The notes below the pieces were generated by a model, which had not been told where the DNA came from, did no database searches, and saw nothing but the letters and a program-made list of their open reading frames with translations. The position numbers and the translations under genes are program-made. DNA of 64,000 nucleotides from Clostridium sp. UBA4108 (GTDB lineage: Bacteria > Bacillota > Clostridia > Clostridiales > Clostridiaceae): positions 111,113-175,112 of the forward strand of contig DFXM01000018.1 in the NCBI GenBank assembly GCA_002381695.1, in the 5' to 3' direction. Shown here in pieces: positions 17,993-26,912 of the stretch; position 1 is the stretch's first letter; each line of letters starts with the position of its first letter.

Positions 17993-19990
17993 TTAAGATT
18001 TTAAAACCTCATTTATATCAGATAATTCTACTAATATTTTATCTGTGTTCTTTTGTAAATTGTGACTAGAGATATCCACTGATGATTTTGAGTCATCAAC
18101 AATTTTTATAGGTAGTTTAAAAGTAAATTTACATCCTTGATTTGTTTCACTTTCTAATGTAATAGTACCACCTAAAAGCTCTACCAATGATTTAACTAGG
18201 GATAGCCCAATTCCACTGCCTTCATTATGGCGAGATAGAGAACTATTAACTTGAGTAAATCTATCAAAAATGCTTTCTTGCTTTTCTTTAGGAATACCTA
18301 TACCGGAGTCTTTGATAGAGACTACTATATTTGAGCTATCGCAGTTAATATTTACAAAGATAGTACCGCCTGCAGGAGTAAATTTTATAGCATTAGACAG
18401 TAGATTTAACATGATTCTATCCATTTTTTCGCTATCTACAGACATAAAGACATCTTCTTCATTGGTATCAAATATTAAATCGATACCCCTAGACTTGCTA
18501 AATTCAACTACGGACATAGTTATATCTTCGATAACTTGAATTATGTTTCTTTTCTCGAAGTTAGTGTTGAAATATCCAGCATCTAATTTCGTCAAGTCTA
18601 TTAAGTTATTGATAAGTTTTAGGAGCTTTAATCCACTTTGACGAACATAGACTAGTTTTTGCTCTTGTTCATGATTTTTAAAAGTGACATCTCCAGATTT
18701 AACATATATATCTAAAAGCTGCAAGCCAGATAACATTACATTGAGAAGTGTTCTTAGTTCATGAGAAAAGTTGGCTATAAATTCGGTTTTTAATTGATCA
18801 GAATAAACCGCTTGTTCATATTTCTTTTTTTCTAAGTTAATATTTTTTCTATTAATAATTTTTTGGACAGTTATAATAAATATGAGTATAAGTAGTAATA
18901 CAATTCCTATGATTACATATATAGAATTTATACTTAACCAAGGGCTATTCGAAACAATAGCATTTGGTGGTAAAGACCCTCTATCAATATGAAAAACTTT
19001 TAGTTCATTATAATTAAACTTAAATACACTATTATTATCATAAACTGGTGGAATTTTTATAACATCTTTGGAAGCTAACTGTCTATCTACTAGTTCAGTT
19101 AAAATTTTACCATGGCTTTTAGTATCTATGAAGCATCCACCAATTACCTTCGAGTTAATAAAGTTACCATCTAAAGTATATATAGGGCAGAAGCAAACAC
19201 TTTTAATTTCATCTATTATTTCATCAGGTGATAAGACAGTACCATTTTTATCAGTATAGCTACCTAGGATTATGATAGGTTCATTTAAATGGCTGGGTGA
19301 AAGTTCCTTAGAGATATCATCTATAGTGGAGGCATTAATAAAATTAAATTTTACATATTCTCCATAGTAAGGAATTGATGATCTTAAGGAATTTTCTATA
19401 TTTAGGGCAAATAAGGATTCATCTAAAATAATGTTAATAGTTGATATTGATGGATGAATATCAAGGATAAAATCTAATAATGAATTTATATTTGGATTTT
19501 TAATGATTCCAGTAAATCGATTAAAGGGGTATTGTGAGAGGTAATTGAAGTAGCTAATTCCCCCAAAAATCACAGGAGTATCCTTCACAATGAGGTTATG
19601 ATATGTGCCTGTAAACTTTAAAGCTTCATCGTTTAAAGCAATAATTAAATCAAAATCTATATTAGAATATTTTTCACTTAGCAATTTTGCTTGAGTATCT
19701 AAATATGAGTTATTTCTTCCTAACAAAGAAAGATTTTCTATGGTAAAATTGGCATCATGAATATTATTGATTAGATAATTTGAAAGATTTGATTCAAAAT
19801 TATCAATACTATTAAAAGAAGTCAATATTAGAACATTTTTATTGTGAGAGGATGGGTGCATTTTTGAATTCTCTGAACCCAAAGCAGTAATAGGCGCAAT
19901 TAATAAGTCAATTGAGCATAGTAAAATTATTAAGATATAGAGTCGAATTAAGAATTTTTTACAGCTTCTTATACTTAATATATTAATCAT
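17993..19990 (-). CDS. Membrane sensor histidine kinase with ABC-substrate-binding-like sensor domain
   Basis: 665 residues. An N-terminal hydrophobic segment (about 12-36) exports a sensor of about 310 residues that resembles the ABC substrate-binding family PF04392 (NVLILTSFNS start, LIIALNDEAL, PVIFGGISYF). A second membrane span lies at about 355-377, then a HisKA domain with His410 in FSHELRTLLN (the usual Pro after HELRT is Leu) and an ATPase domain with the N and G boxes (NLLSNAIKFTP, GSGIGLSLVK). No response regulator is adjacent. It converges on the ABC importer operon, so sensing a related ligand is possible but unproven. GGGGGAT precedes the ATG. Confidence 0.85.
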   Translation of the reverse strand: MINILSIRSCKKFLIRLYILIILLCSIDLLIAPITALGSENSKMHPSSHNKNVLILTSFNSIDNFESNLSNYLINNIHDANFTIENLSLLGRNNSYLDTQAKLLSEKYSNIDFDLIIALNDEALKFTGTYHNLIVKDTPVIFGGISYFNYLSQYPFNRFTGIIKNPNINSLLDFILDIHPSISTINIILDESLFALNIENSLRSSIPYYGEYVKFNFINASTIDDISKELSPSHLNEPIIILGSYTDKNGTVLSPDEIIDEIKSVCFCPIYTLDGNFINSKVIGGCFIDTKSHGKILTELVDRQLASKDVIKIPPVYDNNSVFKFNYNELKVFHIDRGSLPPNAIVSNSPWLSINSIYVIIGIVLLLILIFIITVQKIINRKNINLEKKKYEQAVYSDQLKTEFIANFSHELRTLLNVMLSGLQLLDIYVKSGDVTFKNHEQEQKLVYVRQSGLKLLKLINNLIDLTKLDAGYFNTNFEKRNIIQVIEDITMSVVEFSKSRGIDLIFDTNEEDVFMSVDSEKMDRIMLNLLSNAIKFTPAGGTIFVNINCDSSNIVVSIKDSGIGIPKEKQESIFDRFTQVNSSLSRHNEGSGIGLSLVKSLVELLGGTITLESETNQGCKFTFKLPIKIVDDSKSSVDISSHNLQKNTDKILVELSDINEVLKS

Positions 19991-20383
19991 GATAATCCCC
20001 CAAAGTAAAACTACATCAATTTATATTATAGCATATAAATCAATATAGTAAATTCTAAATATTAGAAATATATATAGAATTTAGCAAATAAAACGATTTG
20101 TAAGTAAATTTAGTTACATTATAAGACATATCAATTTTCTACAAAAGTCAAAGCAATATGTCAATAAGTTATCTTTTATTTTATACATAAAGTAACTATG
20201 ATATAATCTATATAAAGGAAAAATACATAGATAAATTAAATTATCTATAGTTATGTTATAAAAAACTACACATCATAAAAATTATTTTATTGTCTAAAAC
20301 TTTAGAATTTTGACTAGTAGAATTGTGGAAATTATTGTAATTACATTAACAATACAATAAATGTTAATAGGAGGTGAGGATAT
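19991..20383. other. Divergent intergenic region, 393 bp
   Basis: This AT-rich gap separates the divergent kinase and LexA-ATPase genes. A possible promoter for the latter is TTGACT (20310-20315), 17 bp, TATTGT (20333-20338). ATTAACA and TGTTAAT flank the sequence just before the ribosome site as a loose palindrome. No GAAC-N4-GTTC SOS box and no convincing ORF are seen. Confidence 0.4.
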
Positions 20384-21811
20384 ATGAGCCATGAGAATAT
20401 ACTAGAAAAATTAAATAAGAATAAAAATAATAAATTCTTTATATTACAGGGAGAGATAGGAAATGGTAAAACAGAAGGAATATTAGCAAAGGCTGTTCAT
20501 CTTCAAAATAATTTTTCAATGGACAAGGATGAAAATATATTAGTTATAACAAGTGATAATAAAAACTATAATAAAAGTTATATGAATAAATTACAGGAAC
20601 ACATAAGTCCTATAACACTATTTTCATTTATTGGTGGAAATATTGAAATGTACAATATTGATGAATTATTGGATGAACTTTTTTATAAGAGTAATAAAAA
20701 ACTTGAAACTATAGGTAATGATGAACTTCTAAAAGTAATTAGTAAAGGTGTAGAAGTTTTAAAAGAAAATAATTCATGTGTAGAAAAATACGATATAAAA
20801 TTTCTATTAGAAGAAATTCAATACATTAAATATATTAATATAAAATCCTTAGAGGAGTATATGGAGCTTAAAAGAGTAGGTAGAGGAATTAGTATAAGAA
20901 AGAATTCTAAAAATAGACAGGAAATTTATGAACTGTTTAAGTGGTATAACAATTACTTGAAGAAAAATCATTTAGCTGATTATATAGACAAAATGAATGT
21001 GGTAGATAAGTATGTACGAGGAAATAACATAAGCTATACTCATATAATTGTGGATAATGTAGAAGAACTAAGTATAAAGCAACTAGGGATAGTAAGAGGA
21101 TTATTAAATATTAAGCCTTACAGTAATTTTATATTAGTGAATAATAAAGGTGAGGGCAAAAATATTACCCCATGGATAAAATGTTATAAGAATTCTAAGT
21201 CGGTAAAAGATTTTGATGAACATAAATATAAGATAATAAATTGTGGTAATAAATCTGTTGCTAAGAAAATTAGCCCACAGATAAATAATAACAAATTTAT
21301 TGATTACTTTACTTATGTAGATTTTAAATATGGATTGACTCATGACTTTGCAATCGATAATAGTTCAAGTAATGAGGTTATTTTGAATCCAAGACACAAT
21401 GGACAGACTTTAAATGAGGTGGAGTTAAGAAATATACCAATCTATAGTAGTATTGCAGCTGGAGAACCTATTTCAATTAATGATGAAATAGAAGATTATT
21501 TAAATATACCGAATTACTGGATAAAGGGAGTAAAGGACCCTTTTATATTAACAGTAAAAGGAGATAGTATGATTAATGCTGGCATAGATGATGGAGATTA
21601 TGTGGTTATTAGAAAACAAACTGTAGCTAATCATAACGATATAGTAGCAGTAAACTTAAATGGTGAGGCAACTTTAAAAAGACTTTGGTTAAAGAAGAAT
21701 AAGGCTGTGCTCATTCCAGAAAACCCTAAATATGATCCTATAGAGATAAAAGAAGAAGGGGTATCTATATTGGGGTTAGCTGTGGGATTAGTAAAAAGAT
21801 CTGAAAGCTGA
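20384..21811 (+). CDS. UvrD-like ATPase fused to LexA-type self-cleaving S24 peptidase domain
   Basis: 475 residues. Residues 1-300 look like a reduced superfamily 1 helicase ATPase: Walker A GEIGNGKT (23-30) and a UvrD-like Walker B, THIIVDNVEEL (219-229), where the usual Asp-Glu is Asp224-Asn225. Residues about 350-475 are a LexA-fold S24 domain with an Ala359-Gly360 cleavage site (SIAAGEPI), Ser395 (KGDSM) and Lys432 (ATLKRLW), all the parts needed for RecA-stimulated self-cleavage. No winged-helix DNA-binding domain is present, so it is not ordinary LexA. Cleavage would separate ATPase and peptidase halves. AGGAGGTGAGG precedes the ATG. The function is unknown. Confidence 0.8.
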   Translation: MSHENILEKLNKNKNNKFFILQGEIGNGKTEGILAKAVHLQNNFSMDKDENILVITSDNKNYNKSYMNKLQEHISPITLFSFIGGNIEMYNIDELLDELFYKSNKKLETIGNDELLKVISKGVEVLKENNSCVEKYDIKFLLEEIQYIKYINIKSLEEYMELKRVGRGISIRKNSKNRQEIYELFKWYNNYLKKNHLADYIDKMNVVDKYVRGNNISYTHIIVDNVEELSIKQLGIVRGLLNIKPYSNFILVNNKGEGKNITPWIKCYKNSKSVKDFDEHKYKIINCGNKSVAKKISPQINNNKFIDYFTYVDFKYGLTHDFAIDNSSSNEVILNPRHNGQTLNEVELRNIPIYSSIAAGEPISINDEIEDYLNIPNYWIKGVKDPFILTVKGDSMINAGIDDGDYVVIRKQTVANHNDIVAVNLNGEATLKRLWLKKNKAVLIPENPKYDPIEIKEEGVSILGLAVGLVKRSES

Positions 21812-21896
21812 AAAATCATCAAACATAGGTAATTATAATCGATATTGTATAATAAAAGCTAAGTTTAATATAGGGATATGTGAGGAGAGAAATTTT

Positions 21897-22433
21897 ATGT
21901 TAAATAGGGTAAAATTAAATTTAGATGCAGTAGAGGCTATGTTATATTATTGGCAGGCTGCTAGTGAAAAAGATAATATATCAGAAAAATTTTTCTATGA
22001 TGTTGCTGAGATGCCAGCACTAAAAGTTGCTTACGATGAAGAATTTAATGATGAATCTGTGAGAAGATCATTAAGTGCTATAAAAAATAGAGAAAGATTT
22101 GATGGTAATAAAAAAGAAAAGAAATTTTGGAATAATAACATGTGGATGATGGAAGACTTAGAGTTCACTAAAGCAATGGCAGCACCATTAAAAAAACTTA
22201 ATATTGACTTCTTAGCTAGTGAGTTAGCTAATAGAGATAATAAAAATAATTTTGAAGAAGTTGAAGTAATATATTCACCTTTGCACTCTGATGAATATAT
22301 AATAAGTGATAATAAATTGGTAATAAACTTCTTCAAAATTAAATTGAGTGATATAGATGATACTGTATATATAGGAAGTGTTGAAATTTTACAGTATATC
22401 AAGGATAAGCTTATTGAGTTATTGGATAAATAA
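21897..22433 (+). CDS. Conserved hypothetical protein, possibly TDE2712-like
   Basis: 178 residues, soluble, acidic, mixed alpha/beta, no signal or membrane segment. The N-terminal motif LNLDAVEAMLYYWQA and the central NNNMWMMEDLEFTKAM look conserved and recall the uncharacterised TDE2712 family; this is from memory and uncertain. It lies 85 bp after the LexA-ATPase gene with its own GAGGAGAG ribosome site and ends at a terminator, so the two may be co-transcribed. No function is proposed. Confidence 0.65.
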   Translation: MLNRVKLNLDAVEAMLYYWQAASEKDNISEKFFYDVAEMPALKVAYDEEFNDESVRRSLSAIKNRERFDGNKKEKKFWNNNMWMMEDLEFTKAMAAPLKKLNIDFLASELANRDNKNNFEEVEVIYSPLHSDEYIISDNKLVINFFKIKLSDIDDTVYIGSVEILQYIKDKLIELLDK

Positions 22434-22457
22434 AATTCTGATTTAAGAATTTAAAAG

Positions 22458-22512
22458 AATCTGTCATTTAATTGTTGTTAATTAACATATATTACAATGG
22501 CAGATTTTTTTA
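22458..22512 (+). terminator. Intrinsic terminator
   Basis: AATCTGTCATT (22458-22468) pairs with AATGGCAGATT (22496-22506, one G-U), followed by seven T. Confidence 0.85.
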
Positions 22513-22537
22513 TTTAAGTATTTAAATTTCTTTAAAT

Positions 22538-22567
22538 TTGACGATAATCTAAAATATATATTATAAC
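22538..22567 (+). promoter_or_regulatory. Probable promoter of the murI operon
   Basis: TTGACG at 22538-22543, an 18-bp spacer and TATAAC at 22562-22567, about 95 bp before the chosen start. Confidence 0.5.
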
Positions 22568-22663
22568 TATATACTAATACTTTTCATAAAGAGTTAGGTA
22601 TAGTATTATAAATATATAGAATTTGTAATGATAAATAATAGTACTTTAGAGTGGTGTAGTGAA

Positions 22664-23437
22664 ATGAAGAAAGCACATTTAAATATAGGATTTTTTGATT
22701 CAGGAATAGGTGGAATAAGTGTACTAAGAGAAGCAATTAGAATATTACCAAATGAAAACTATATATATTTTGGAGATTCTAAAAATGCTCCTTATGGGGT
22801 TAAGAGCCCAAAACAAGTAGAGGAGCTTTCATGTAAAGTTGTGGATAGATTATTGGCTATGGATACTAAAGCCATAGTAGTAGCATGTAATACAGCTACT
22901 AGTGCAGCCATTGAAAGTTTAAGGAAGAATTACAAGCATATACCTATAATTGGTATAGAGCCAGCGTTAAAACCTGCCATTGAGTATTATGGAAATGGTA
23001 CTGTTGTAATTATGGCAACGCCTATGACTTTAGCCGAAAAAAAATTTAATAGGCTGAGAGAAAAATTTAGCGAGAAATCTCATATAGTTCCTATGCCTTG
23101 TGAAGGATTAGTAGAAATTATAGAGAGTGGTCATCTAGAAGGTGAAATAGTGGAAAACTATTTAGAAGAGAGATTTAAAAACTTAGATAAGAAAAATATA
23201 TCTTCAGTAGTATTAGGTTGTACTCATTATCCTTTTATTAAAGGAGCATTAAAAAATGTCCTAGGAAATAATGTAACTATAATAGATGGAAGCTTAGGAA
23301 CAGCTAAACAACTACAAAGAATTTTAAAAAATAATAATATGTTAAATAAAAGTGAAAATAAAGGAAATATTAAGATATATAATTCAAAGGAAGATGATAG
23401 GATTATAGATCTTTGCTATAATTTACTAGAAAGATAA
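22664..23437 (+). CDS. murI: Glutamate racemase
   Basis: 257 residues. It converts L- to D-glutamate for peptidoglycan. The two catalytic cysteines are in VACNTATSAA and VLGCTHYPF, and the N-terminal FFDSGIGGISV holds the conserved Asp-Ser. The ATG at 22664 gives the usual MKK-x-IGFFDSG start; an in-frame ATG at 22628 would add 12 residues not expected in the family, although the ribosome site of either start is weak. It heads a cluster with a cyclophilin and a DUF3783 protein. Confidence 0.93.
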   Translation: MKKAHLNIGFFDSGIGGISVLREAIRILPNENYIYFGDSKNAPYGVKSPKQVEELSCKVVDRLLAMDTKAIVVACNTATSAAIESLRKNYKHIPIIGIEPALKPAIEYYGNGTVVIMATPMTLAEKKFNRLREKFSEKSHIVPMPCEGLVEIIESGHLEGEIVENYLEERFKNLDKKNISSVVLGCTHYPFIKGALKNVLGNNVTIIDGSLGTAKQLQRILKNNNMLNKSENKGNIKIYNSKEDDRIIDLCYNLLER

Positions 23438-23493
23438 TAACATTTGTGATTATAATATAATAAAATCGCAATGAAATATGAGGAGGATATCTT

Positions 23494-24009
23494 ATGAACC
23501 CAATAGTAACATTTGAAATGGAAAATGGAAAGATAATGAAAGCTGAACTATATCCAGAAATAGCACCGAACACAGTAAAAAACTTTATTAATTTAGTAGA
23601 AAGTGGTTTTTATGATGGATTGATATTCCATAGAGTAATACCAGGGTTTATGATACAAGGAGGTTGTCCTGAAAAATCTGGTATGGGTGGTCCAGGATAT
23701 TCAATTAAGGGTGAGTTTGTTGTAAATGGATTTAACAATGAATTAAAACATTCAGCAGGAGTTTTATCCATGGCAAGATCTCAACATCCAGATTCAGCTG
23801 GAAGTCAGTTCTTTATTATGGTAGCAAATGCTCCACATCTAGATGGACAGTATGCTTCCTTTGGAAAATTAATAGAGGGTCAAGAAGTAGCTAATGAAAT
23901 AGTAAGTACAAAAACTGATTATAGAGATAAACCATATGAGGATCAAGTTATGAAGTCAGTAACTGTAGATACTTTTGGAATAGAGTATTCAGCACCAGAA
24001 ACTTTATAA
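23494..24009 (+). CDS. Cyclophilin-type peptidyl-prolyl cis-trans isomerase
   Basis: 171 residues with no signal peptide, so cytoplasmic. The active-site arginine motif FHRVIPGFMIQGG, the GSQFFIM strand and the HLDGQYASFGK segment are all present, giving a complete cyclophilin domain. AGGAGGATATCTT precedes the ATG. It is followed after 17 bp by the DUF3783 gene, so the pair is co-transcribed. Confidence 0.93.
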   Translation: MNPIVTFEMENGKIMKAELYPEIAPNTVKNFINLVESGFYDGLIFHRVIPGFMIQGGCPEKSGMGGPGYSIKGEFVVNGFNNELKHSAGVLSMARSQHPDSAGSQFFIMVANAPHLDGQYASFGKLIEGQEVANEIVSTKTDYRDKPYEDQVMKSVTVDTFGIEYSAPETL

Positions 24010-24026
24010 TTTCAAAGAGGTGTAAC

Positions 24027-24413
24027 ATGGAGATATTGGAGAAAAAGAAGTTAGTGATATATGGAATTGATCAAGAGGAAAAAGAGGCTTTGGAGAATGG
24101 GTTTGAGGAATTGACCAAGGCAGATTTCATATTTATTAAAGAAAGTATGGGTAAATATACTCTTAAAGATATACTACTTAAGAATGAAAAACAAAATAGT
24201 GAGGAGTTATTACCAAATGAGAAAATTATAATCTTTAATGGATTTCAAGGTGTGGAGCTTCAAGAAGCAGTTTCAAGAGTAAGAACTGTACTTAAAAGTA
24301 AACCTATATTAGCCTCCACCACACCAATATCTATTGAAATGGAGCTACATGATTTGATTGAACATTTAATTCAAGAAAGAGAGTTTCAAAGGATGAATAT
24401 GATGAAAAGATAA
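24027..24413 (+). CDS. DUF3783 domain protein
   Basis: 128 residues, cytoplasmic, acidic. The central strand-turn segment IIIFNGFQGVELQEAVSRVR followed by STTPISIEMEL is the DUF3783 landmark. The family's function is unknown. AAAGAGGTG precedes the ATG, and two hairpins follow the stop. Confidence 0.75.
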   Translation: MEILEKKKLVIYGIDQEEKEALENGFEELTKADFIFIKESMGKYTLKDILLKNEKQNSEELLPNEKIIIFNGFQGVELQEAVSRVRTVLKSKPILASTTPISIEMELHDLIEHLIQEREFQRMNMMKR

Positions 24414-24430
24414 CTACATTTAATTGGTTA

Positions 24431-24496
24431 TTTTAGATGCATTATATTATGCATCTAAAATAAAATAAACTAGAATACTGACTAGTTATTTTTTCA
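24431..24496 (+). terminator. Tandem hairpins after the DUF3783 gene
   Basis: The first is a perfect 12-bp stem, TTTTAGATGCAT (24431-24442) with 24449-24460. The second pairs AACTAG with CTAGTT (24468-24487) and ends in TTTTTT, so it is the likely terminator. Confidence 0.7.
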
Positions 24497-24520
24497 ATAT
24501 GCCTTGGGGGGAGAATGAAT

Positions 24521-25228
24521 ATGAATAGTGTAGGAGAGAAAATTAAGCAAGCTAGAAATTCTAAAGGAATGACTCAAAAGCAATTAGCAAAAAAGTTAGG
24601 TGTTGCTGAAAGCTTTATAAATGAGATTGAAAATGGAAGAAAAGTTGTTAATGAAAGACTAATAGATAGATTAGGTAACATATTAGGTGGAGATTTTACT
24701 AATATGACTACTCTTTTTGATAATATAATTCAAGAGGAGAATAAACAAGAGCGAGAGATTAGTAGAACAGCTAGTAAGACTGTATCAGTAAGAAATTCAT
24801 CAGTTAAGATGGAAGAGGTAAATGACCTATGGAGTAATGCACTTAGCTCTGTAATTAAGGCAGTGGGTATATATAATTATGACTTAAATAAACCAATAGG
24901 CAAAAGGGATTTACCTATAATATCTAATAAGATAGAAGGATATGCTCAAGATAAGGTACTTTATATAAAGATAGAAAATGATGATCTATTAGGTTTCAGA
25001 ATATGTGAAGGAGATATAGTTTTTGCGAATATGACTTCAGAGATGGAAAATAATAAATTATATCTTATAGAGCTTAATGGAGAGAGAGTCTTAAGGCAGA
25101 TAAAAAAATTAGATAGTAATAAAGTACTGCTAATAAGTAATAAAAATACCTTGAGGACTCAAACCTCACATCCTAAGGAGATTAAAGTAATAGCTAAACT
25201 AAATAGGGTAGAAATTGATTTAAAATAA
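24521..25228 (+). CDS. XRE-family regulator with catalytically dead S24/LexA-like C-terminal domain
   Basis: 235 residues. Residues 3-58 are a cro/CI-type helix-turn-helix (MTQKQLAKKLGVAESFINEI). Residues about 130-235 keep the S24 fold order (YIKIENDDLLGFRICEGDIVFA, then LIELNGERVLRQI), but the Ser position (GDSM in active members) reads NDDL and the Lys position reads Arg, so self-cleavage is not expected. No Ala-Gly cleavage site is visible. The second of two ATGs (24521) is chosen because GGGGGGAG lies 8 bp upstream; 24515 is too close. The target genes are unknown. Confidence 0.75.
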   Translation: MNSVGEKIKQARNSKGMTQKQLAKKLGVAESFINEIENGRKVVNERLIDRLGNILGGDFTNMTTLFDNIIQEENKQEREISRTASKTVSVRNSSVKMEEVNDLWSNALSSVIKAVGIYNYDLNKPIGKRDLPIISNKIEGYAQDKVLYIKIENDDLLGFRICEGDIVFANMTSEMENNKLYLIELNGERVLRQIKKLDSNKVLLISNKNTLRTQTSHPKEIKVIAKLNRVEIDLK

Positions 25229-25229
25229 T

Positions 25230-25260
25230 AAAGCTGTGCATTTGCACAGCTTTATTATTT
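25230..25260 (+). terminator. Terminator of the XRE regulator gene
   Basis: AAAGCTGTGC and GCACAGCTTT form a stem around ATTT, followed by a T-rich tail. The gap to sleC (25261-25392) contains CATAATA at 25353-25359, resembling a sigma-G -10 box, but I could not place a matching -35. Confidence 0.8.
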
Positions 25261-25392
25261 TATAGATATATCTAAGAAGATAATTTATAGCTTTGATAAC
25301 ATTAAAAATTAATTTTAGGTGCCCTTTATATGGAACCTTTTTGAGGGAATTTCATAATATATAAATGAATTACTATATAAAAGGAGATATTT

Positions 25393-26775
25393 ATGGCTGA
25401 TGTAGGAGGACTAGAAGTTCAAGTCTTTAGAGCCAATTCATCAATACCATTAAGTGGGGCTAGGGTAACAGTAACTCCAACTACACAGGAGGCTCTAAAT
25501 GAGGAGCTAAATAGAGAAGTAATTTTATTAAATACAAATGAAGTAGGAAAAACAGAAACAATACAATTAGAAACCCCACCACTAGAAAGATCCTTAAATG
25601 TGGAAAATAACTTAATACCTTATGGACTTTGTAATGTTACAGTAGATGTACCTGGATATGATCAGTTAATAGTTAGGGGATGTCAAATATTCCCGGGAAT
25701 CACTGCACTACAAGAATGCAATTTATTTCCATTAGGTACTGCTAGAAAGAGACATGAGGGCAATAGAGAGAGCAATGTAACAGACATACAGATAATTGAT
25801 ATACCTAAAAACACATTATTTGGGATATTTCCACCTAAGATTCCAGAAGATGAAATTAAGCCGTTACCACCGCCAACTGGAGGAGTGGTACTCCCACAAG
25901 TAGTTGTACCAGAATTCATAACAGTACATGATGGAGTTCCTACAAATGCATCTGCACCTAATTATAGAGTTCCATATAATGATTATATAAAGAATGTAGC
26001 TAGTTCTGAAATATATGCTACATGGAATGAAAGTGCTATAAGAGCCAACCTTCTTTGTATTATTTCATTTACGCTTAATAGGGTATTTACAGAGTGGTAT
26101 AGAGGAAAAGGTTATAATTTTGATATAACCAGTTCAACAGCTTACGATCAAAAATTTAGTTATGGTAGAAACATATATGATAACATAAGTACACTAGTAG
26201 ATGAGTTATTCTCTACTTATATTAGGAGACCGTCACAAAAACAACCACTATTTGCTCAATATTGTGATGGAAATAGAGTTCAATGTCCAGGTTGGCTTAG
26301 TCAATGGGGAAGTCAGAGTTTGGGAACTCAAGGATATGTTCCTTTTGAAATCTTAACTAATTACTATGGTTCAAACTTAGAACTATCCCGAGCAGAAAGG
26401 GTGTCAGGATCACCTCAGTCCTATCCAGGATATACTTTAGATATAGGTAGTAGTGGAGAGCCAGTTAGGGTAGTTCAAACCTTTTTAAATAGAATTTCTC
26501 AAAATTATCCACTCATACCAAAGGTTGCTGTAGATGGTAGATATGGACCAGCCACTGCAGAGCAGGTTAGAGTATTTCAAGGAGTTTTTGGGCTCCCAGT
26601 TACAGGTAAAGTTGACTATGCTACTTGGTATAAGATTTCTAATATATATGTAGGTGTAACAAAAATAGCTGAGCTTAGAAGAACTATACCTAAGCAGGAG
26701 TATGGATACTTTACACCTCCAGTAGCTTATGAGGAAGCAGTAGATGTACCTAAAATTAGATATCCTAAGGATTAG
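25393..26775 (+). CDS. sleC: Spore cortex-lytic enzyme (pre-pro-SleC)
   Basis: 460 residues. An N-terminal beta-rich pre/pro region (about 1-165) is followed by a catalytic lytic-transglycosylase domain opening with VVVPEFITVHDG and containing KNVASSEIYATW, where Glu206 is the expected catalytic residue, then STAYDQKFSYGRNI. A peptidoglycan-binding domain lies at about 350-420 (LDIGSSGEPVRVVQTFLN, VDGRYGPATAEQV). SleC is made as a zymogen in the developing spore and cut by Csp protease on germination; the junction near residues 164-166 (TGGVVLPQ) corresponds to the known processing region. Unlike in C. perfringens, no csp genes are adjacent; the likely activator is at 0.9-4.4 kb. Confidence 0.93.
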   Translation: MADVGGLEVQVFRANSSIPLSGARVTVTPTTQEALNEELNREVILLNTNEVGKTETIQLETPPLERSLNVENNLIPYGLCNVTVDVPGYDQLIVRGCQIFPGITALQECNLFPLGTARKRHEGNRESNVTDIQIIDIPKNTLFGIFPPKIPEDEIKPLPPPTGGVVLPQVVVPEFITVHDGVPTNASAPNYRVPYNDYIKNVASSEIYATWNESAIRANLLCIISFTLNRVFTEWYRGKGYNFDITSSTAYDQKFSYGRNIYDNISTLVDELFSTYIRRPSQKQPLFAQYCDGNRVQCPGWLSQWGSQSLGTQGYVPFEILTNYYGSNLELSRAERVSGSPQSYPGYTLDIGSSGEPVRVVQTFLNRISQNYPLIPKVAVDGRYGPATAEQVRVFQGVFGLPVTGKVDYATWYKISNIYVGVTKIAELRRTIPKQEYGYFTPPVAYEEAVDVPKIRYPKD

Positions 26776-26784
26776 ATAAGGAGT

Positions 26785-26822
26785 AAAAAATTACTTGGTG
26801 AATTCCAAGTAATTTTTTAATT
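26785..26822 (+). terminator. Terminator of sleC
   Basis: Perfect 14-bp stem (26785-26798 with 26805-26818) with a run of T. Confidence 0.9.
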
Positions 26823-26912
26823 TGTGCAATTAGTTGAGAGGAAAAATCGGGTATAATGAAAATAAGAAAATAATAAGTTAGGTCAGGAATTTAATAAGGA
26901 GAAGTTGGATAT

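Noticed and set aside
20384..21811. Plain LexA repressor
   Set aside because: The N-terminal region is an ATPase of about 300 residues, not a winged helix, and the protein is more than twice the length of LexA.
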